Below, one piece after another: positions 53,401-56,657 of a stretch of DNA of 64,000 bases. The position numbers and the translations under genes were made by a program. The stretch's first letter is position 1. Each line of letters opens with the position of its first letter. The stretch is from Xanthostigma xanthostigma. Taxonomy: Eukaryota; Arthropoda; Insecta; Raphidioptera; Raphidiidae. The stretch covers positions 61,354,948 through 61,418,947 of the forward strand of contig OY754464.1 in the NCBI GenBank assembly GCA_963575645.1. The letters run 5' to 3'. A model generated the notes under the pieces. It made no database searches and was not told where the DNA came from. It saw nothing but the letters and a program-made list of their open reading frames with translations.

Positions 53401-56052
53401 ATAATATGTTTAATTGGATTCGGATTAATACTATGGTGATCAAAAAAGCAATCATCTACTACTATAACCCGCGAAAGGAGATCAAGCTAATAAAAGTAAA
53501 ATGCATTTTTTATTTTTAGTAAAATCGATGCGTATCATTTGTAAATATCATGTCTTCAGACTCCATTATAAATATAGTGTAAATGTTACAAGGCTTCACA
53601 TATCTGTGGGTCTTGAAGACCCCGACCATCCACGAATTTGGGGTCCCTGCCTGAAAATACTTGCCAAAAATAAACACATAGACTTTTACTCTTTATAATA
53701 TTTATATAGAAGTACTTGTCAGTCAGTTTTAAAACATTATTTTTGCAGTAAAGACTCTTAAAAATGACTTTCGAACGAAACTTTTTATGAATTTTTTAAA
53801 CATATTTGTATTATGTGTATAGACACAACTTTTGTTCTCAGCAGCTTCTGTCATTAGGGTATTTATAATGTAATCGTAGTAAAAAGTACTATGTGGTGTT
53901 TATAAGAATTCATCACATTTTTGCGCGATTTTTTTAAACCTCTGTTGAATCTGAATAACTTAAATTTATTTTTATTTAATATTTATAAACGAGAAAGTTA
54001 GGGTTCCTATCATAAGCTATACTAATTCGAGCGGAGCTGTGGATAAAGGCTAGTTTAAAATACTTATAGAATTAATATTAAATGTTTGCATTATATTTTT
54101 TTTTTTCACTGAAAGAAACGATTTTCTATTTCTATTTTCATTTGTAATTGTATATATTTACTTCAGCTGTATATCTTGTTCCCGACAAACAATTTCGTTC
54201 AACAAAATGGATGAAAACAATTCAATCGAAGACAACGACATACTCTAAGATTTAGAAATAATCTACTGTAGACATTCAACTAGTTTTGGGTTTATTTACA
54301 CATTAATGGGACGGAGTACTGACTGAAAATACACATTTTTCTGCTGGGTTAAAATGTGGTGACCTTATATTGTAATCATAATATAAATATAGATTATAGG
54401 TGTAGGTTTCATGCTGTTGTTAAACGTGGTATTAATGATGGCTTGTGCAGAGAATCGTCAAAAAAAATTGCTTTGACACTGATCTTTAGTTAGGAAGCTA
54501 ACGCGCAAAAAAACCATGTCGTCCCAACTTTCTGTCGCCTGCTACATAATCTATTTAGCCTTTTCACTGCGCATTTACATTATGAGAGCGCATGCTGTGT
54601 GCGCAATTTTCTCGTCTATTCCGTATAGATACGTCTGGAGCAGTGACACATGCACTGATTTCAAAAGAAAAAAAAACGCAACAATTTTAGGGTTTGTGTT
54701 CTAACTAGGGTTGCCACCATTTTTTTGAAAAAACGTAAATATATGGCGAGAGCAGGAACCCAGGTAATCGCATATAAACGTCTAGAGCAGTCAAAGGGTT
54801 AGGTAATTTAGAGAATTTTTCCTTATAGGATATAAAGGCGGAATCTGGACCCATTTTAAGATAAGGAGAATATAAAAAGTCAAAAATGGAAAAAAAAAAT
54901 CTGCCGCTTCGTTTTTAGGTTCTATTAGGGACAAATGACCGAAAAATGCCAGCGGCAGAACATCAATCCACTTTCTTAGGAGTGGCTTGGTGAGGGTGCA
55001 ATTAGTTCAAAATTTCTGCCGCTGGTATTTCCTTATCATTTGACTTTACTTAAACGTTGGCCGCAAGCGATACTCTGGTAAAGCTTATTTCAAACTTGTT
55101 CCTCAACCAAACAAATCTCCTTCAATACTAACAATTTACTTAAAAAGCTTATGTATCAGGTCCCCTAACTATTTAGATTTTTGTTTGTTTACTTGAGAAA
55201 CGTGCTCAGCAGCTTAGGCTATATGCACACTATTTAGATTGTAATAATATAATTACTGCTTTTACACATGCAAGGACAGATCTATTTGCGTTACAGCTGA
55301 TCAGTAGAATCGATTTAAAATTTTAAAATGTCTTTCTTATGAAGAAATATATGTGGGTACAATCTAAAATCATTGTGTCAAACCAAAATTTTTATTCAGA
55401 ACGCTTTTTTCGCGTTAGGAGTCATCCACCAGAGTCTGTTACTTAGCTTGTTAATTGAACTTCTTACACATGGCGACTAATACAGGAAACACGAACTCAA
55501 ATGGAAGAAATTGACAGAATATGTCCACCATATATTTAGTAACTTCTTTATTGCTAGTGGCCGTATGTGGCAGCGTAGCCCATGAAGTGAGACAGCAAAT
55601 GTCTATTTCTATCTCTTTCTTTTTAATTGACCCGTAGTGCGCAAGTGTCGCGTATGTAGTGGGGCAATTAGTAAGTGGAATAGAGCAAGCCACCACCCTC
55701 TCACAGCTTAGTTCCATGTGCAAAATGACGTTGCAACACGGGCATCCATTCACGGACATGCGCATGAGACAAACGTATACATGTCTGCACCGTAGTGTTT
55801 AAGTCTTTCTCTCGATCTTTGCTAGTAATATAGAGAGTATTAAATAAATGTGATACACATATTATGATATGAATAAACAGAAAAATAAATCAATTATTTA
55901 ATGGCTGGTGAATACTCACCAACGGTGGTGAGCAGCATGTTGTCCAGAAGTAGTGCGATCGCTACAATGACGAGAACGAGTCGTCTGGACTCGCGACATC
56001 GTTGCAGCCAGGCGCTGATGCCCGACCACTCGCCGAATGTCGACGTCGTCAT
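7273..56052 (-). CDS. Vmat: Vesicular monoamine transporter, complete gene (10 coding exons)
   Basis: Major facilitator (SLC18) antiporter that uses the vesicular proton gradient to load monoamines into synaptic vesicles. Joined exons: 56052-55920, 19896-19660, 19059-18903, 17885-17827, 9995-9729, 9540-9439, 9190-8964, 8826-8643, 8461-8328, 7341-7273; 1569 nt, 522 residues, twelve membrane segments expected. Visible family marks: TM1 LLLDNMLL (Asp37), FASKA (Lys159), [13 protein letters not shown] (Arg210), [29 protein letters not shown] (Glu332), GMVDSSMMP (Asp419) and [12 protein letters not shown] (Asp446). The GSSCSSV and MGIALGG stretch separates it from the acetylcholine transporter VAChT, as does the multi-exon structure (insect VAChT is usually intronless within ChAT). 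N-glycosylation sequons at residues 59, 102 and 126 lie in a proline-rich luminal loop. The tail is acidic (EEEDE). Start chosen because it is the first in-frame ATG after an upstream TAG. Every junction is GT-AG with compatible phase. Confidence 0.96.
8328..8461 (-). CDS. Vmat: Vmat coding exon 9 (TM12 and start of tail)
   Basis: Encodes [20 protein letters not shown], then [20 protein letters not shown] and EEKK. This is TM12 followed by the conserved NPP(T/A)KEEK entry into the cytosolic C-terminus. Acceptor CTGCAG, donor AAGGTTAGT in phase 0; the donor is slightly off consensus. Confidence 0.95.
8643..8826 (-). CDS. Vmat: Vmat coding exon 8 (TM10-TM11)
   Basis: Encodes [54 protein letters not shown] and CLGFAIG. 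Asp419 and Asp446 match the TM10 and TM11 acidic residues needed for proton-coupled transport in VMAT2. Acceptor TTTTAG, donor CGGTGAGT, phase 1 at the 3' end. Confidence 0.96.
8964..9190 (-). CDS. Vmat: Vmat coding exon 7 (TM7-TM9)
   Basis: Encodes [20 protein letters not shown], then [18 protein letters not shown] and [17 protein letters not shown]. Glu332 and Asn325 sit at family-conserved TM7 positions. The exon ends after LMC in phase 0 at donor TGTGTAAGT; acceptor TTACAG. The frame is open throughout, and the match to VMAT is unmistakable. Confidence 0.96.
9439..9540 (-). CDS. Vmat: Vmat coding exon 6 (central cytosolic loop)
   Basis: Encodes LQLLMLQP, then a short hydrophilic loop ([15 protein letters not shown]) between the two six-helix halves, then PYILVAAG at the start of TM7. 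Acceptor TTTTCAG, donor CGGTAAGC, phase 1. The order LQP, loop, DPYIL-AAG matches vertebrate VMAT2 closely. Confidence 0.94.
9729..9995 (-). CDS. Vmat: Vmat coding exon 5 (TM4-TM6 core)
   Basis: Encodes [18 protein letters not shown], then the hallmark [45 protein letters not shown] and [13 protein letters not shown]. This is the best-conserved block of SLC18A1/A2 proteins and carries Arg210. Acceptor GTAACAG, donor ATGTGAGT, phase 1. A perfect 55-bp tandem duplication lies 18 nt upstream of the acceptor. Confidence 0.96.
10013..10122. repeat. Perfect tandem duplication, 2 x 55 bp
   Basis: The unit at 10013-10067 recurs exactly at 10068-10122. It sits in Vmat intron 4, beginning 18 nt upstream of the first base of exon 5, so it covers the likely branch-point region. 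Confidence 0.95.
11497..11575. repeat. Perfect hairpin, 37-bp arms, 5-nt loop
   Basis: Left arm 11497-11533, loop TGGTG, right arm 11539-11575; the arms are exact reverse complements ending in A8/T8. Located in Vmat intron 4. No gene association is visible. Confidence 0.9.
12316..12709. repeat. Foldback element with nested inner palindrome
   Basis: Outer arms of about 80 bp share CAGAGTGCC, GTCGGCAAAAATTTTATTGA and GTATATGGCTTCATTAGGCC in inverted orientation. An inner palindrome near 12392-12451 repeats CCATTTAAAATGTC around TCGAATATG. The short open frame across the left arm is a by-product. Confidence 0.75.
13516..13955. mobile_element. Inverted-repeat MITE, family M1 copy 1
   Basis: The termini carry AACGTGTAGAAATCAAATAG and, inverted, TTTGATTTCT(CT)ACACGCTG, with roughly 60-bp arms including ATCAAAACTCAAAAATAAGAG. 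The interior matches copy 2 at 27156-27672, including GAAATGATAGCAC and GGAAATGCATC. Superfamily unknown. Confidence 0.7.
14621..15200. mobile_element. TIR element family M2 copy 1, interrupted by an RTE-like fragment
   Basis: One end carries GGTTGTCTGTAAAGTCGGTT and TACGTGATAACGTATTCCG; the other carries CAGGGTCAGGCGGAACG and GACGTTATCACGTCAAAA. The same two ends occur in reverse order at 59728-59985. Between them, 14731-15068 matches the RTE-like repeat seen at 56990-58375, so one element sits inside the other. Confidence 0.65.
15256..15304. mobile_element. 49-bp perfect palindrome with TTA target duplication
   Basis: Begins GGCCTAGTTTATATGAGAGG and reads as its own reverse complement around one central base. 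Flanked by TTA at 15253-15255 and 15305-15307. The ends match the GGCCTAG-type MITE at 30829-31035 and the half-element near 62340-62411. It looks like an extreme deletion derivative consisting of termini only. Confidence 0.8.
16172..16362 (+). mobile_element. Penelope-like element 3' terminal segment
   Basis: A 29-bp-arm palindrome (16172-16239) leads into CTGATGAAGATCCAAATCCG and GATCGAAACGTT, then GGTCGATAGTTTTATTTAT and the terminal motif CAGACGTTAATCAAAGATT. The same terminal motif ends the insertions at 18595-18886 and 29214-29258 and occurs at about 2968. The match to Penelope-like elements is by structure and by the GIY-YIG remnant elsewhere. Confidence 0.5.
17376..17523. repeat. Foldback MITE, 49-bp arms
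   Basis: The left arm 17376-17424 starts CGTTCCAAGCAGCCAGCGAA, and its reverse complement is 17475-17523 with one mismatch. Both arms contain TCACCCGCATGCGCA, unusually GC-rich here. Lies in Vmat intron 4, about 300 bp from exon 4. Confidence 0.8.
17827..17885 (-). CDS. Vmat: Vmat coding exon 4 (TM3)
   Basis: A 59-nt exon encoding [20 protein letters not shown], the loop and TM3; it is too short to stand out as an open frame. The family has the near-identical R-I-G-Y-x-I-P at this point. Acceptor TTTTCAG, donor CAGTAAGT. The flanking split codons give lysine and isoleucine, which restore the family reading. Confidence 0.93.
18580..18901 (+). mobile_element. Penelope-like insertion with 15-bp target duplication beside Vmat exon 3
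   Basis: TTTGAAAATGACTTA occurs at 18580-18594 and again at 18887-18901, flanking a 292-bp insert (18595-18886). The insert is an inverted repeat: GTTTCGACCCGGATTTGGAT near 18665, and its complement GATCCAAATCCGGGTCGAAA at 18761-18780. It ends in CAGACGTTAATCAAAGA, the shared Penelope-like terminus. The right duplicate includes the T of the exon 3 donor GT, so the donor context is preserved. Confidence 0.75.
18903..19059 (-). CDS. Vmat: Vmat coding exon 3 (loop end, TM2)
   Basis: Encodes the end of the luminal loop with the NIT sequon, then [18 protein letters not shown] and [10 protein letters not shown], matching TM2 of VMATs. Lys159 aligns with the TM2 lysine that forms an ion pair in VMAT2. 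Acceptor TTTCAG, donor AAGTAAGT, ending in phase 2. The intronic side of the donor is itself part of a 15-bp target duplication of a Penelope-like insertion (see findings). Confidence 0.95.
19230..19611 (+). pseudogene. 3' end of a non-LTR retrotransposon with (ATT)n tail, copy B
   Basis: The frame at 19249-19518 ends with [20 protein letters not shown], then [12 protein letters not shown] and [21 protein letters not shown]-stop. The order short conserved arginine block, YNxLP-like motif, FKxxLKxxL, stop is the C-terminal pattern of Jockey/CR1-type LINEs. It ends in an ATT trinucleotide array at 19577-19611, probably seeded by the LINE tail. It lies in Vmat intron 2, opposite in strand to the gene. 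Confidence 0.6.
19660..19896 (-). CDS. Vmat: Vmat coding exon 2 (large luminal loop)
   Basis: Begins [14 protein letters not shown], the conserved end of TM1, then runs into the first luminal loop. The loop has a [12 protein letters not shown] proline-rich stretch, a CTCP pair of cysteines and sequons at NAT and NES. Acceptor ATTGCAG, donor GGTAAGT, phase 1 at both ends. This loop is the least conserved part of VMAT proteins, so its composition is species-specific. A TAA-type microsatellite lies 50 to 160 nt upstream of the acceptor. Confidence 0.95.
19947..20058. repeat. Imperfect (TAA)n microsatellite
   Basis: Runs of AAT/TAA units with occasional GAT and ATT interruptions, starting about 50 nt from the Vmat exon 2 acceptor on the intron 1 side. 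Confidence 0.9.
20220..20470 (-). mobile_element. tRNA-derived SINE
   Basis: On the minus strand the head reads GAGTGGCGTAGCGGTGTGAG (A-box-like) and ACCGGGTTCGAATCCCGGCG (B box in an intact T-arm), followed by a non-tRNA body down to about 20220. The acceptor and anticodon stems do not pair properly, so it is not a working tRNA gene. Open frames on both strands across it are incidental. Confidence 0.7.
21640..22400 (+). repeat. Interspersed repeat family R1, copy 1
   Basis: Contains CTGAAGATGAAAATAAATTT and TTCGAAACGTTGGCCACTAG with TGGTAAAGCTTATTT downstream, and a second block (22165-22395) reading GACGCGCAAAAAAACCATGT and TTTTAGGTTCTATTAG. Both blocks recur at 54495-55130. The first block carries the Penelope-like stem-and-GAAACGTT motif. 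Confidence 0.55.
22645..22740. repeat. Short palindromic repeat related to 14250-14340
   Basis: ACACATCGTGATGAAACATA and, inverted, GTATGTTTTATCATAATATG frame CATTAAAACGAAGAGAACG. The same sequence occurs in inverse orientation at about 14252-14340, giving two members of a roughly 90-bp family. Confidence 0.6.
22750..23055. repeat. Interspersed repeat, partner of 28915-29345
   Basis: Shared blocks include the GTCACCCCCTCCCC(C)TGCTAA region and CAACAACTTTCGTT, in opposite orientations at the two sites. This copy keeps the undisturbed AAATTAAAAAAATTTCAG target that is split at 29202-29270 in the other. Confidence 0.6.
23060..26310. other. Intron 1 sequence without recognised gene
   Basis: Short open frames near 23645, 24823 and 25852 show no recognisable domain, and I find no exon consistent with Vmat. 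Scattered relics such as CAGTGGCGTACGTACG (about 23292) suggest old hAT-type ends. Confidence 0.4.
26315..26575 (-). mobile_element. hAT-type MITE, copy 2 (TAGAGCTGTAA family)
   Basis: Starts TAGAGCTGTAAAAGTAACGA and runs through TACCCGTTACTTGCGTATCG to CATACGGTTTGTTACATG, in reverse orientation to copy 4. The last few terminal bases differ, so one TIR is eroded. Confidence 0.75.
27156..27672. mobile_element. Inverted-repeat MITE, family M1 copy 2
   Basis: Termini AAGTTGATTCTTCTTTTTT and AAGAAGAATCAACTT are inverted, continuing into the TAGAAATCAAATAGAC-type repeat shared with copy 1. On the plus strand the interior reads [20 protein letters not shown], then [13 protein letters not shown] in one frame; copy 1 gives a similar [20 protein letters not shown]. 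The peptide is not recognised. Confidence 0.7.
28115..28645 (+). pseudogene. C-terminal part of LINE reverse transcriptase (Jockey/CR1-like), copy C
   Basis: A 176-codon frame whose recognisable part starts near 28190: [75 protein letters not shown] then TKAYL and stop. This is the thumb and C-terminal region of an RNase-H-less LINE; the catalytic YADD palm is missing. The element is 5' truncated, as usual for LINE insertions, and it is the longest of three such ends here. Plus strand, antisense to Vmat. Confidence 0.8.
28800..28913 (+). mobile_element. hAT-type MITE, partial copy 3
   Basis: Carries TATGAAAAGTAACGAGTAAG, TACTGGTTCTTTAAGTAACG and ends CGTTACTTTTACAGTTCC, matching the right portion of copy 4. 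The left half is lost where the LINE fragment ends. Confidence 0.7.
28915..29345. repeat. Interspersed repeat, partner of 22750-23055, split by a 45-bp insert
   Basis: Inverse homologue of 22750-23055. At 29214-29258 a 45-bp segment containing TCTTTGATTAACGTCTGATT (the Penelope-like terminus, reversed) is flanked by perfect 12-bp AAATTAAAAAAT repeats at 29202-29213 and 29259-29270. Confidence 0.65.
29804..30725 (+). mobile_element. piggyBac-like element with internal deletion
   Basis: TTAA occurs at both ends (29800-29803 and 30726-30729), the obligate piggyBac target. Termini are CCCTCAATTGATCTG and, inverted, CCCTCAGTTAATCTG; a subterminal inverted AGTCCC(A/C)GG motif lies inside each end. 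At 922 bp it is well short of autonomous length. It keeps sequence coding for both ends of the transposase but lacks the DDD catalytic core. Confidence 0.85.
30085..30355 (+). pseudogene. piggyBac transposase remnant: N-terminus joined to Cys-rich C-terminus
   Basis: ATG at 30085 opens [20 protein letters not shown], then [10 protein letters not shown] and a stop after a frameshift. The neighbouring frame continues LLSDSEDE, then [24 protein letters not shown] and stop at 30355. The paired CxxC motifs are the C-terminal zinc-binding domain of piggyBac transposases. The whole catalytic region is deleted, so this cannot encode an active enzyme. Confidence 0.75.
30829..31035. mobile_element. Palindromic GGCCTAGC MITE with TAA target duplication
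   Basis: The 207-bp element is almost wholly an inverted repeat: GGCCTAGCTCACATGA, then AACGCGCGT motifs and ACCGTTTACATGATAA on each side. TAA at 30826-30828 and 31036-31038 fits a PIF/Harbinger-type 3-bp duplication. Shares termini with 15256-15304 and with the half-copy at 62340-62411. Confidence 0.8.
31501..31788 (+). mobile_element. hAT-type MITE, complete copy 4
   Basis: Starts TAGAGCTGTAACAAACCG and ends TTACAGCTCTA, with inverted termini. It is flanked by perfect 8-bp AACGTAAG repeats at 31493-31500 and 31789-31796. An 8-bp duplication with AGAGCTGT-type ends fits the hAT superfamily. Length 288 bp, no ORF. Sequence flanking both sides is continuous in the unoccupied copy near 46240. 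Confidence 0.9.
32359..33693 (+). CDS. LINE ORF1, gag-like nucleic-acid-binding protein
   Basis: A 444-residue protein with an Asn/Thr/Gln-rich N-terminus (about 1-50), a middle domain and a single CCHC zinc knuckle [14 protein letters not shown] (about 227-240). A Pro/Thr-rich acidic stretch and a lysine cluster [13 protein letters not shown] (about 325) follow, the cluster possibly acting as a nuclear localisation signal. ORF1 proteins of I-type elements coat the element RNA and act as chaperones. Start is the first ATG giving the long frame; an ATG 25 nt upstream stops at once. ORF2 begins 42 nt after the stop, so it is probably translated by reinitiation. Confidence 0.9.
   Translation: MNINTNTSNIKSNQNVQLTNINNPTTSKLPTTNNNINMNNNQQKSSYSNVLKKPTLTQYPKKDQAIILNAVENVKVREYIYAIGEIIKPKNIIAASRLSNNRVCIYLSSKEMVDNLLHQQDSISIQEHNISIRRLITPAKKIIISNISPTVPNNVIEEYLKDHNIKVVSPIYFMNAGLKETEYTHVLCFRRYLYAVLDNNIKIPESILINFENEDLRIFLAIDVVKCLQCNEEGHYSKNCTNPPSEVSLTEIAQTRKRPPPSSTTEASSTTQNQENKDDEEILTPDDPPALTIQVVADIHTAPPETEKEKLLINNLKQDITVIKPPKKKKKRNPKSKIIVEELLKPIKNYMEREPPIYEMKYEVLQAFLEEAKTTENIAKLTQEYTDNPEDIICVLKDLHKISESPQHKGQITRIIRKMEKQYTDQLVTEYESSQTMDDSLISE
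33736..37431 (+). CDS. LINE ORF2, endonuclease / reverse transcriptase / RNase H polyprotein
   Basis: A 1231-residue protein. Apurinic-type endonuclease at 1 to about 215: [24 protein letters not shown] and SDHFPI. Reverse transcriptase at about 430-750: [46 protein letters not shown] and the catalytic FADD at 666-669. RNase H at about 963-1080: [19 protein letters not shown], then [18 protein letters not shown], with the acidic catalytic residues visible. A C-terminal CHIC...H...C finger precedes the end. All motifs are intact with no stop, so it may be active. The element lies antisense to Vmat in its first intron. Confidence 0.95.
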   Translation: MAIIQWNLNGFYNRINELKLLISEYNPIITCLQETNLKNTQLPNIRGYTFHRRDRRDSQHASGGVAILVNESYYSEQIDLQTDQEILAVNVYLPQKITVCSIYLPNSKIIKLENLIDLINQIPSPFLLLGDFNAHSLLWGSKEDTRGKIIEKLLEADNLILLNNGQPTHLNFSYKTLTSIDLSIVHPQIAPSIEWAVLNDLHGSDHFPILLNLLNSDTSPNKTPKWNMNKANWTDYQENILKSDFNFEEHNDIDSIVFSLTTKIITAAKDSIPITKLRKTIRSVPWWNTDCETAIKNKNAALNKYKKTKSVANFVEFKKLRAKARLVIKESKKRSWATYVSNINSETTSKEVWNKIKKIKGIENSFNIPALKLDGKIITNQSGISNTLGNYFSDNSKTANYNTAFQLYKKNEEKQIIDFSTNMHENYNDNFSMEELNEALNSCKSSTPGPDNIPHDFIKHLPPTGTQTILKLFNFIWSENVFPTEWGKSIILPLLKTNKERTALNSYRPISLTNSLCKILEKMVNNRLTWLLEHRNLIESCQCGFRKNYSTMDSVIYLETNIRNAFATNKHLVAIFLDIEKAYDRTWRRKILNKLKEWNIKGNLATFIDNLINRRTFKIRLNNILSEEFTQENGIPQGSPLSVTLFLIAMNDIIKAVQHPVKICLFADDIVLFNSSENLKIVELNLQHALYSLENWTKNSGYTFSTMKTKCMYFKNANRKQPNPNLKLNKNLLCFVNEIVYLGVTFDCRLTWIPHIKQLKSKCQRNLNLLKIIAHHQWGSDRKTLMTIFHALIKSKLEYGSIVYSTANKHSLTMINSVYNAGLRLVTGALRSSPLISIYCESSEMPPDIKRDQQCLNYYSQLIPNENHLNYYLFKHPDHLSKYNANQKLKRPLPVRVLDLMEKYEIEKVDVKKSCLSYPPPWTRQRCTINTILNQWTKTDTYPGLYKIKLREIIDNYPNSVHAYTDGSKDTNNTACAFFHNNTIFAFKLNPLSSVYTAELFAIKLFLDNIKENTYNQTFLILTDSLSAISAIKTLYTKDPVANDIQRNIHYITNRNNSIIIIWIPSHIDIPGNEAADKGAKAALSLGNNIEENTITKLDHKNYIKNKLYSEWQNIWAETQDNKLKTIKTHVKKWISPTKLSRKQEIALTRLRIGHTLLTHAYLFNKEEPPICHICETRLDVKHILVECPLYETFRIEADLASNLSSILDNSETNVNKLMTFLEASQILNKI
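37865..40095. other. Intron 1 sequence without recognised gene
   Basis: Apart from the TA repeat, only short open frames with no motif. A phrase near 38410-38700 resembles the 3' non-coding part of common insect repeats, but I cannot define its ends. Confidence 0.4.
38350..38404. repeat. (TA)n microsatellite
   Basis: A run of alternating T and A, about 50 bp, interrupted by single bases. Confidence 0.9.
40101..40708. repeat. Foldback element, arms of about 200 bp
   Basis: The left side reads GCTCGTTTTCTGATACG, GCACAAACCTTATGGG, TGGGCGCATAGCCTAAAAAC and GGAATATCCATTGAATTC. The right side carries the same blocks inverted (TGGATATTCCTATATC, GGTTTTTAGGCTATGCGCCC, CCATAAGGTTTGTGC, CGTATCAGAAACCGAGC). 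The spacer is about 150 bp. No open frame. Confidence 0.8.
40996..41013. repeat. (CG)n dinucleotide run
   Basis: About 17 bases of uninterrupted CG alternation within AT-rich DNA, a sequence able to form Z-DNA. Confidence 0.9.
41118..41881 (+). mobile_element. hAT-like element with residual transposase C-terminus
   Basis: Ends carry GGGTTTTCG and its complement CGAAAACCC, with subterminal GGGAATTCCCGGGAAT repeats. Flanks ATTAGAAT (41110-41117) and TTTAGAAT (41882-41889) are an 8-bp target duplication with one change. The 764-bp element is non-autonomous. Related GGGAATTTCCGGG sequences recur near 59150. Confidence 0.75.
41300..41433 (+). pseudogene. hAT transposase dimerisation-domain remnant
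   Basis: Reads [38 protein letters not shown], then stop. This is the conserved C-terminal hATC block (SxERxFSxAG...RxRLSDxxLxAxxFLK). The catalytic part is absent. Confidence 0.8.
43169..43428. repeat. Foldback MITE, arms of about 90 bp
   Basis: ACGTCTTTAAAACGAGTATA..., TTTTTAACTTGTAGGATTTG and ACGTGGGGCGCA on the left appear inverted on the right (TGCGCCCCACGT, ACTACAAGTTAAAAACCTG). The spacer is about 70 bp. No gene. Confidence 0.8.
44561..44708. repeat. Outer stem enclosing two internal hairpins
   Basis: Outer arms TATATGTCACCGGGATATTG (44561-) and its near-complement at 44684-44708 enclose two separate hairpins. One is 44588-44627, reading CGTGATTTTGTAATTTCACT then its complement; the other is 44641-44681, the same stem with CGTGATATTATAATTTCACT. 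A three-way-junction fold. Confidence 0.85.
45168..46265 (-). mobile_element. TIR repeat family M3 copy 2
   Basis: Reverse-oriented copy of the repeat at 31479-37860, without the hAT MITE and without the LINE, so it shows both target sites unoccupied. It carries its own private insertion at 45664-46188. Confidence 0.7.
45664..46188. mobile_element. Inverted-repeat insert with tRNA-like B box
   Basis: Flanked by perfect 13-bp ATAATTATCACTA repeats at 45651-45663 and 46189-46201. Arms of about 92 bp (GAGTAACTACTGTTTGCTAC, CATCAACATAGAAAAATTAG) face each other. Between them, at about 46003-46056, GATTCGGGGTTCGTATCCCG resembles a tRNA T-arm and pol III B box. Either a SINE-derived foldback or a TIR element that captured a tRNA-like segment. 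Confidence 0.65.
47363..48215. repeat. Foldback element, arms of about 280 bp
   Basis: Left blocks CTTGTACCCC, TTTTTATATCAAAGGGGGTA, CATTCCTGCAATTCTAGCCC and CAATTCGATCGAT reappear inverted between 47900 and 48215. Arm divergence is clear, so this is an older element than 11497-11575. Open frames on the minus strand across the arms are incidental. Confidence 0.75.
48220..50400. other. Intron 1 sequence without recognised gene
   Basis: Short unsupported open frames only; no bounded repeat identified. Confidence 0.4.
50414..50768 (+). repeat. Interspersed repeat of unassigned class (CTAGCGGCCC type)
   Basis: Begins CTAGCGGCCCTGTACGTGCT and ends with GAAAACTGTGACACGAGAAT, then TTTATATATTAGATATTAG; the middle has AAATTTCATCAAAATCGGTC and AAGCCGTTTCGGAGGAG. 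This head-and-tail pair is a common insect repeat form. Similar heads are seen near 53351 and 62103, and inverted near 29430. Confidence 0.6.
51930..52750. repeat. Foldback element interrupted by a hAT-type MITE
   Basis: GACCCCGCACCAAATAC, GGAATCAGTCATTTGAT and CCAATACAACTTTGGTCTGA on the left match TCAGACCCAAGTTGTATTGG, ATCAAATGACTGATTC and TATTTGGTGCCGGGTC on the right. The MITE at 51948-52441 lies inside the left terminus, so the foldback is the older insertion. Confidence 0.7.
51948..52441. mobile_element. hAT-type MITE with TCTCG-rich subterminal repeats
   Basis: Starts TAGGGCTTCACACGAGA and ends with the exact complement TCTCGTGTGAAGCCCTA. Perfect 8-bp CCAAATAC duplications lie at 51940-51947 and 52442-52449. 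Both subterminal regions are packed with GTCTCGTCTCG pentamer runs. Length 494 bp, no ORF. Confidence 0.9.
52760..54490. other. Intron 1 sequence without recognised gene
   Basis: Contains a partial TAGCGGCCCCGGTTCGGCTT repeat head near 53350 and otherwise only short AT-rich frames. Confidence 0.4.
54495..55130 (+). repeat. Interspersed repeat family R1, copy 2
   Basis: Shares ACGCGCAAAAAAACCATGT, TTTTAGGTTCTATTAG and AAACGTTGGCCGCAAGC / CTGGTAAAGCTTATTT with 21640-22400. Inside it, a TTCTGCCGCTGG(C/T)ATTT segment is present twice in inverted orientation (about 54940 and 55010). Confidence 0.55.
55920..56052 (-). CDS. Vmat: Vmat coding exon 1 (N-terminus, TM1)
   Basis: Encodes the cytosolic N-terminus beginning MTTSTFGEW, a basic RESRRLVL stretch and TM1 ending DNMLLTTV. 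Asp37 corresponds to the TM1 aspartate that binds the amine in vertebrate VMAT2. The exon ends in phase 1 at donor GGTGAGT, and the split valine codon is completed by exon 2. Reading upstream in frame there is no further ATG before a TAG about 120 nt away, which supports this start. The 5' UTR continues above 56052, perhaps with an upstream splice acceptor that I cannot place. Confidence 0.95.
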
Positions 56053-56253
56053 GGCGTTGTTCTGCAGGTGCTGATCGTACTGGGGGTTATCGGTATCAAC
56101 TCCAGTTCGAGAAACGTTCGAGCAGCCTTTGCTGCTGTCGCCGTTGGTCCACTACACACAGTCGGTGTCTCCAACGTGATGATAGATCATGCAACGCTCA
56201 ACGATCGCTGCCGGATCACGCCCGCGTCGGTCCTGGTGAGACTGCACCTTTAA
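56053..56253 (-). other. Probable Vmat 5' UTR / upstream exon sequence
   Basis: This stretch is much richer in G and C than its surroundings and directly precedes the Vmat ATG. Its open frames on both strands are probably chance consequences of that composition. Two AG acceptor-like sites (GGTGCAG and CCTGCAG on the minus strand) could begin the first coding exon. No promoter element can be assigned. Confidence 0.4.
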
Positions 56254-56657
56254 AACAAACACAATACGAACATATAATCACTATCGTTGCATAATATTGT
56301 TGAAAGGCCATACTCACAGTTAAAGTTGTTTGAGACTAGTACTGGTTAGTATTTTCATTTTTTTTACTTTATAATAATAAACTGGAAATTCAATTGTTGT
56401 TTTACCAGTCCCCGGATTAGAACCTGGAAACTTGTAATATTTCTAGAGGCCGTTTATAAAATACGTTCGCATACAGGGGGGGGGGTATCACTTAGTGAAA
56501 CAAGGGGGACGGGGAGGTTCTAAGAAAAGGTGACGTTCGCAGTTCATCAAACAATTCTACTTTAATTTTTTTCAGGACATTTTCTTTATTTTCTATTAAG
56601 TAATTATGTTGTTTGTTATTTGAGATGTATATTAATTTATTAAAAGTACCTGGGTGA

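Noticed and set aside
55451-55765. 104-codon minus-strand frame with several cysteines
   Set aside because: No recognisable domain, no splice or transcript context; phrases resemble dispersed repeat DNA.
56002-56294. Two overlapping plus-strand frames of 83 and 85 codons
   Set aside because: They overlap Vmat exon 1 and its GC-rich 5' leader on the opposite strand and carry no domain.
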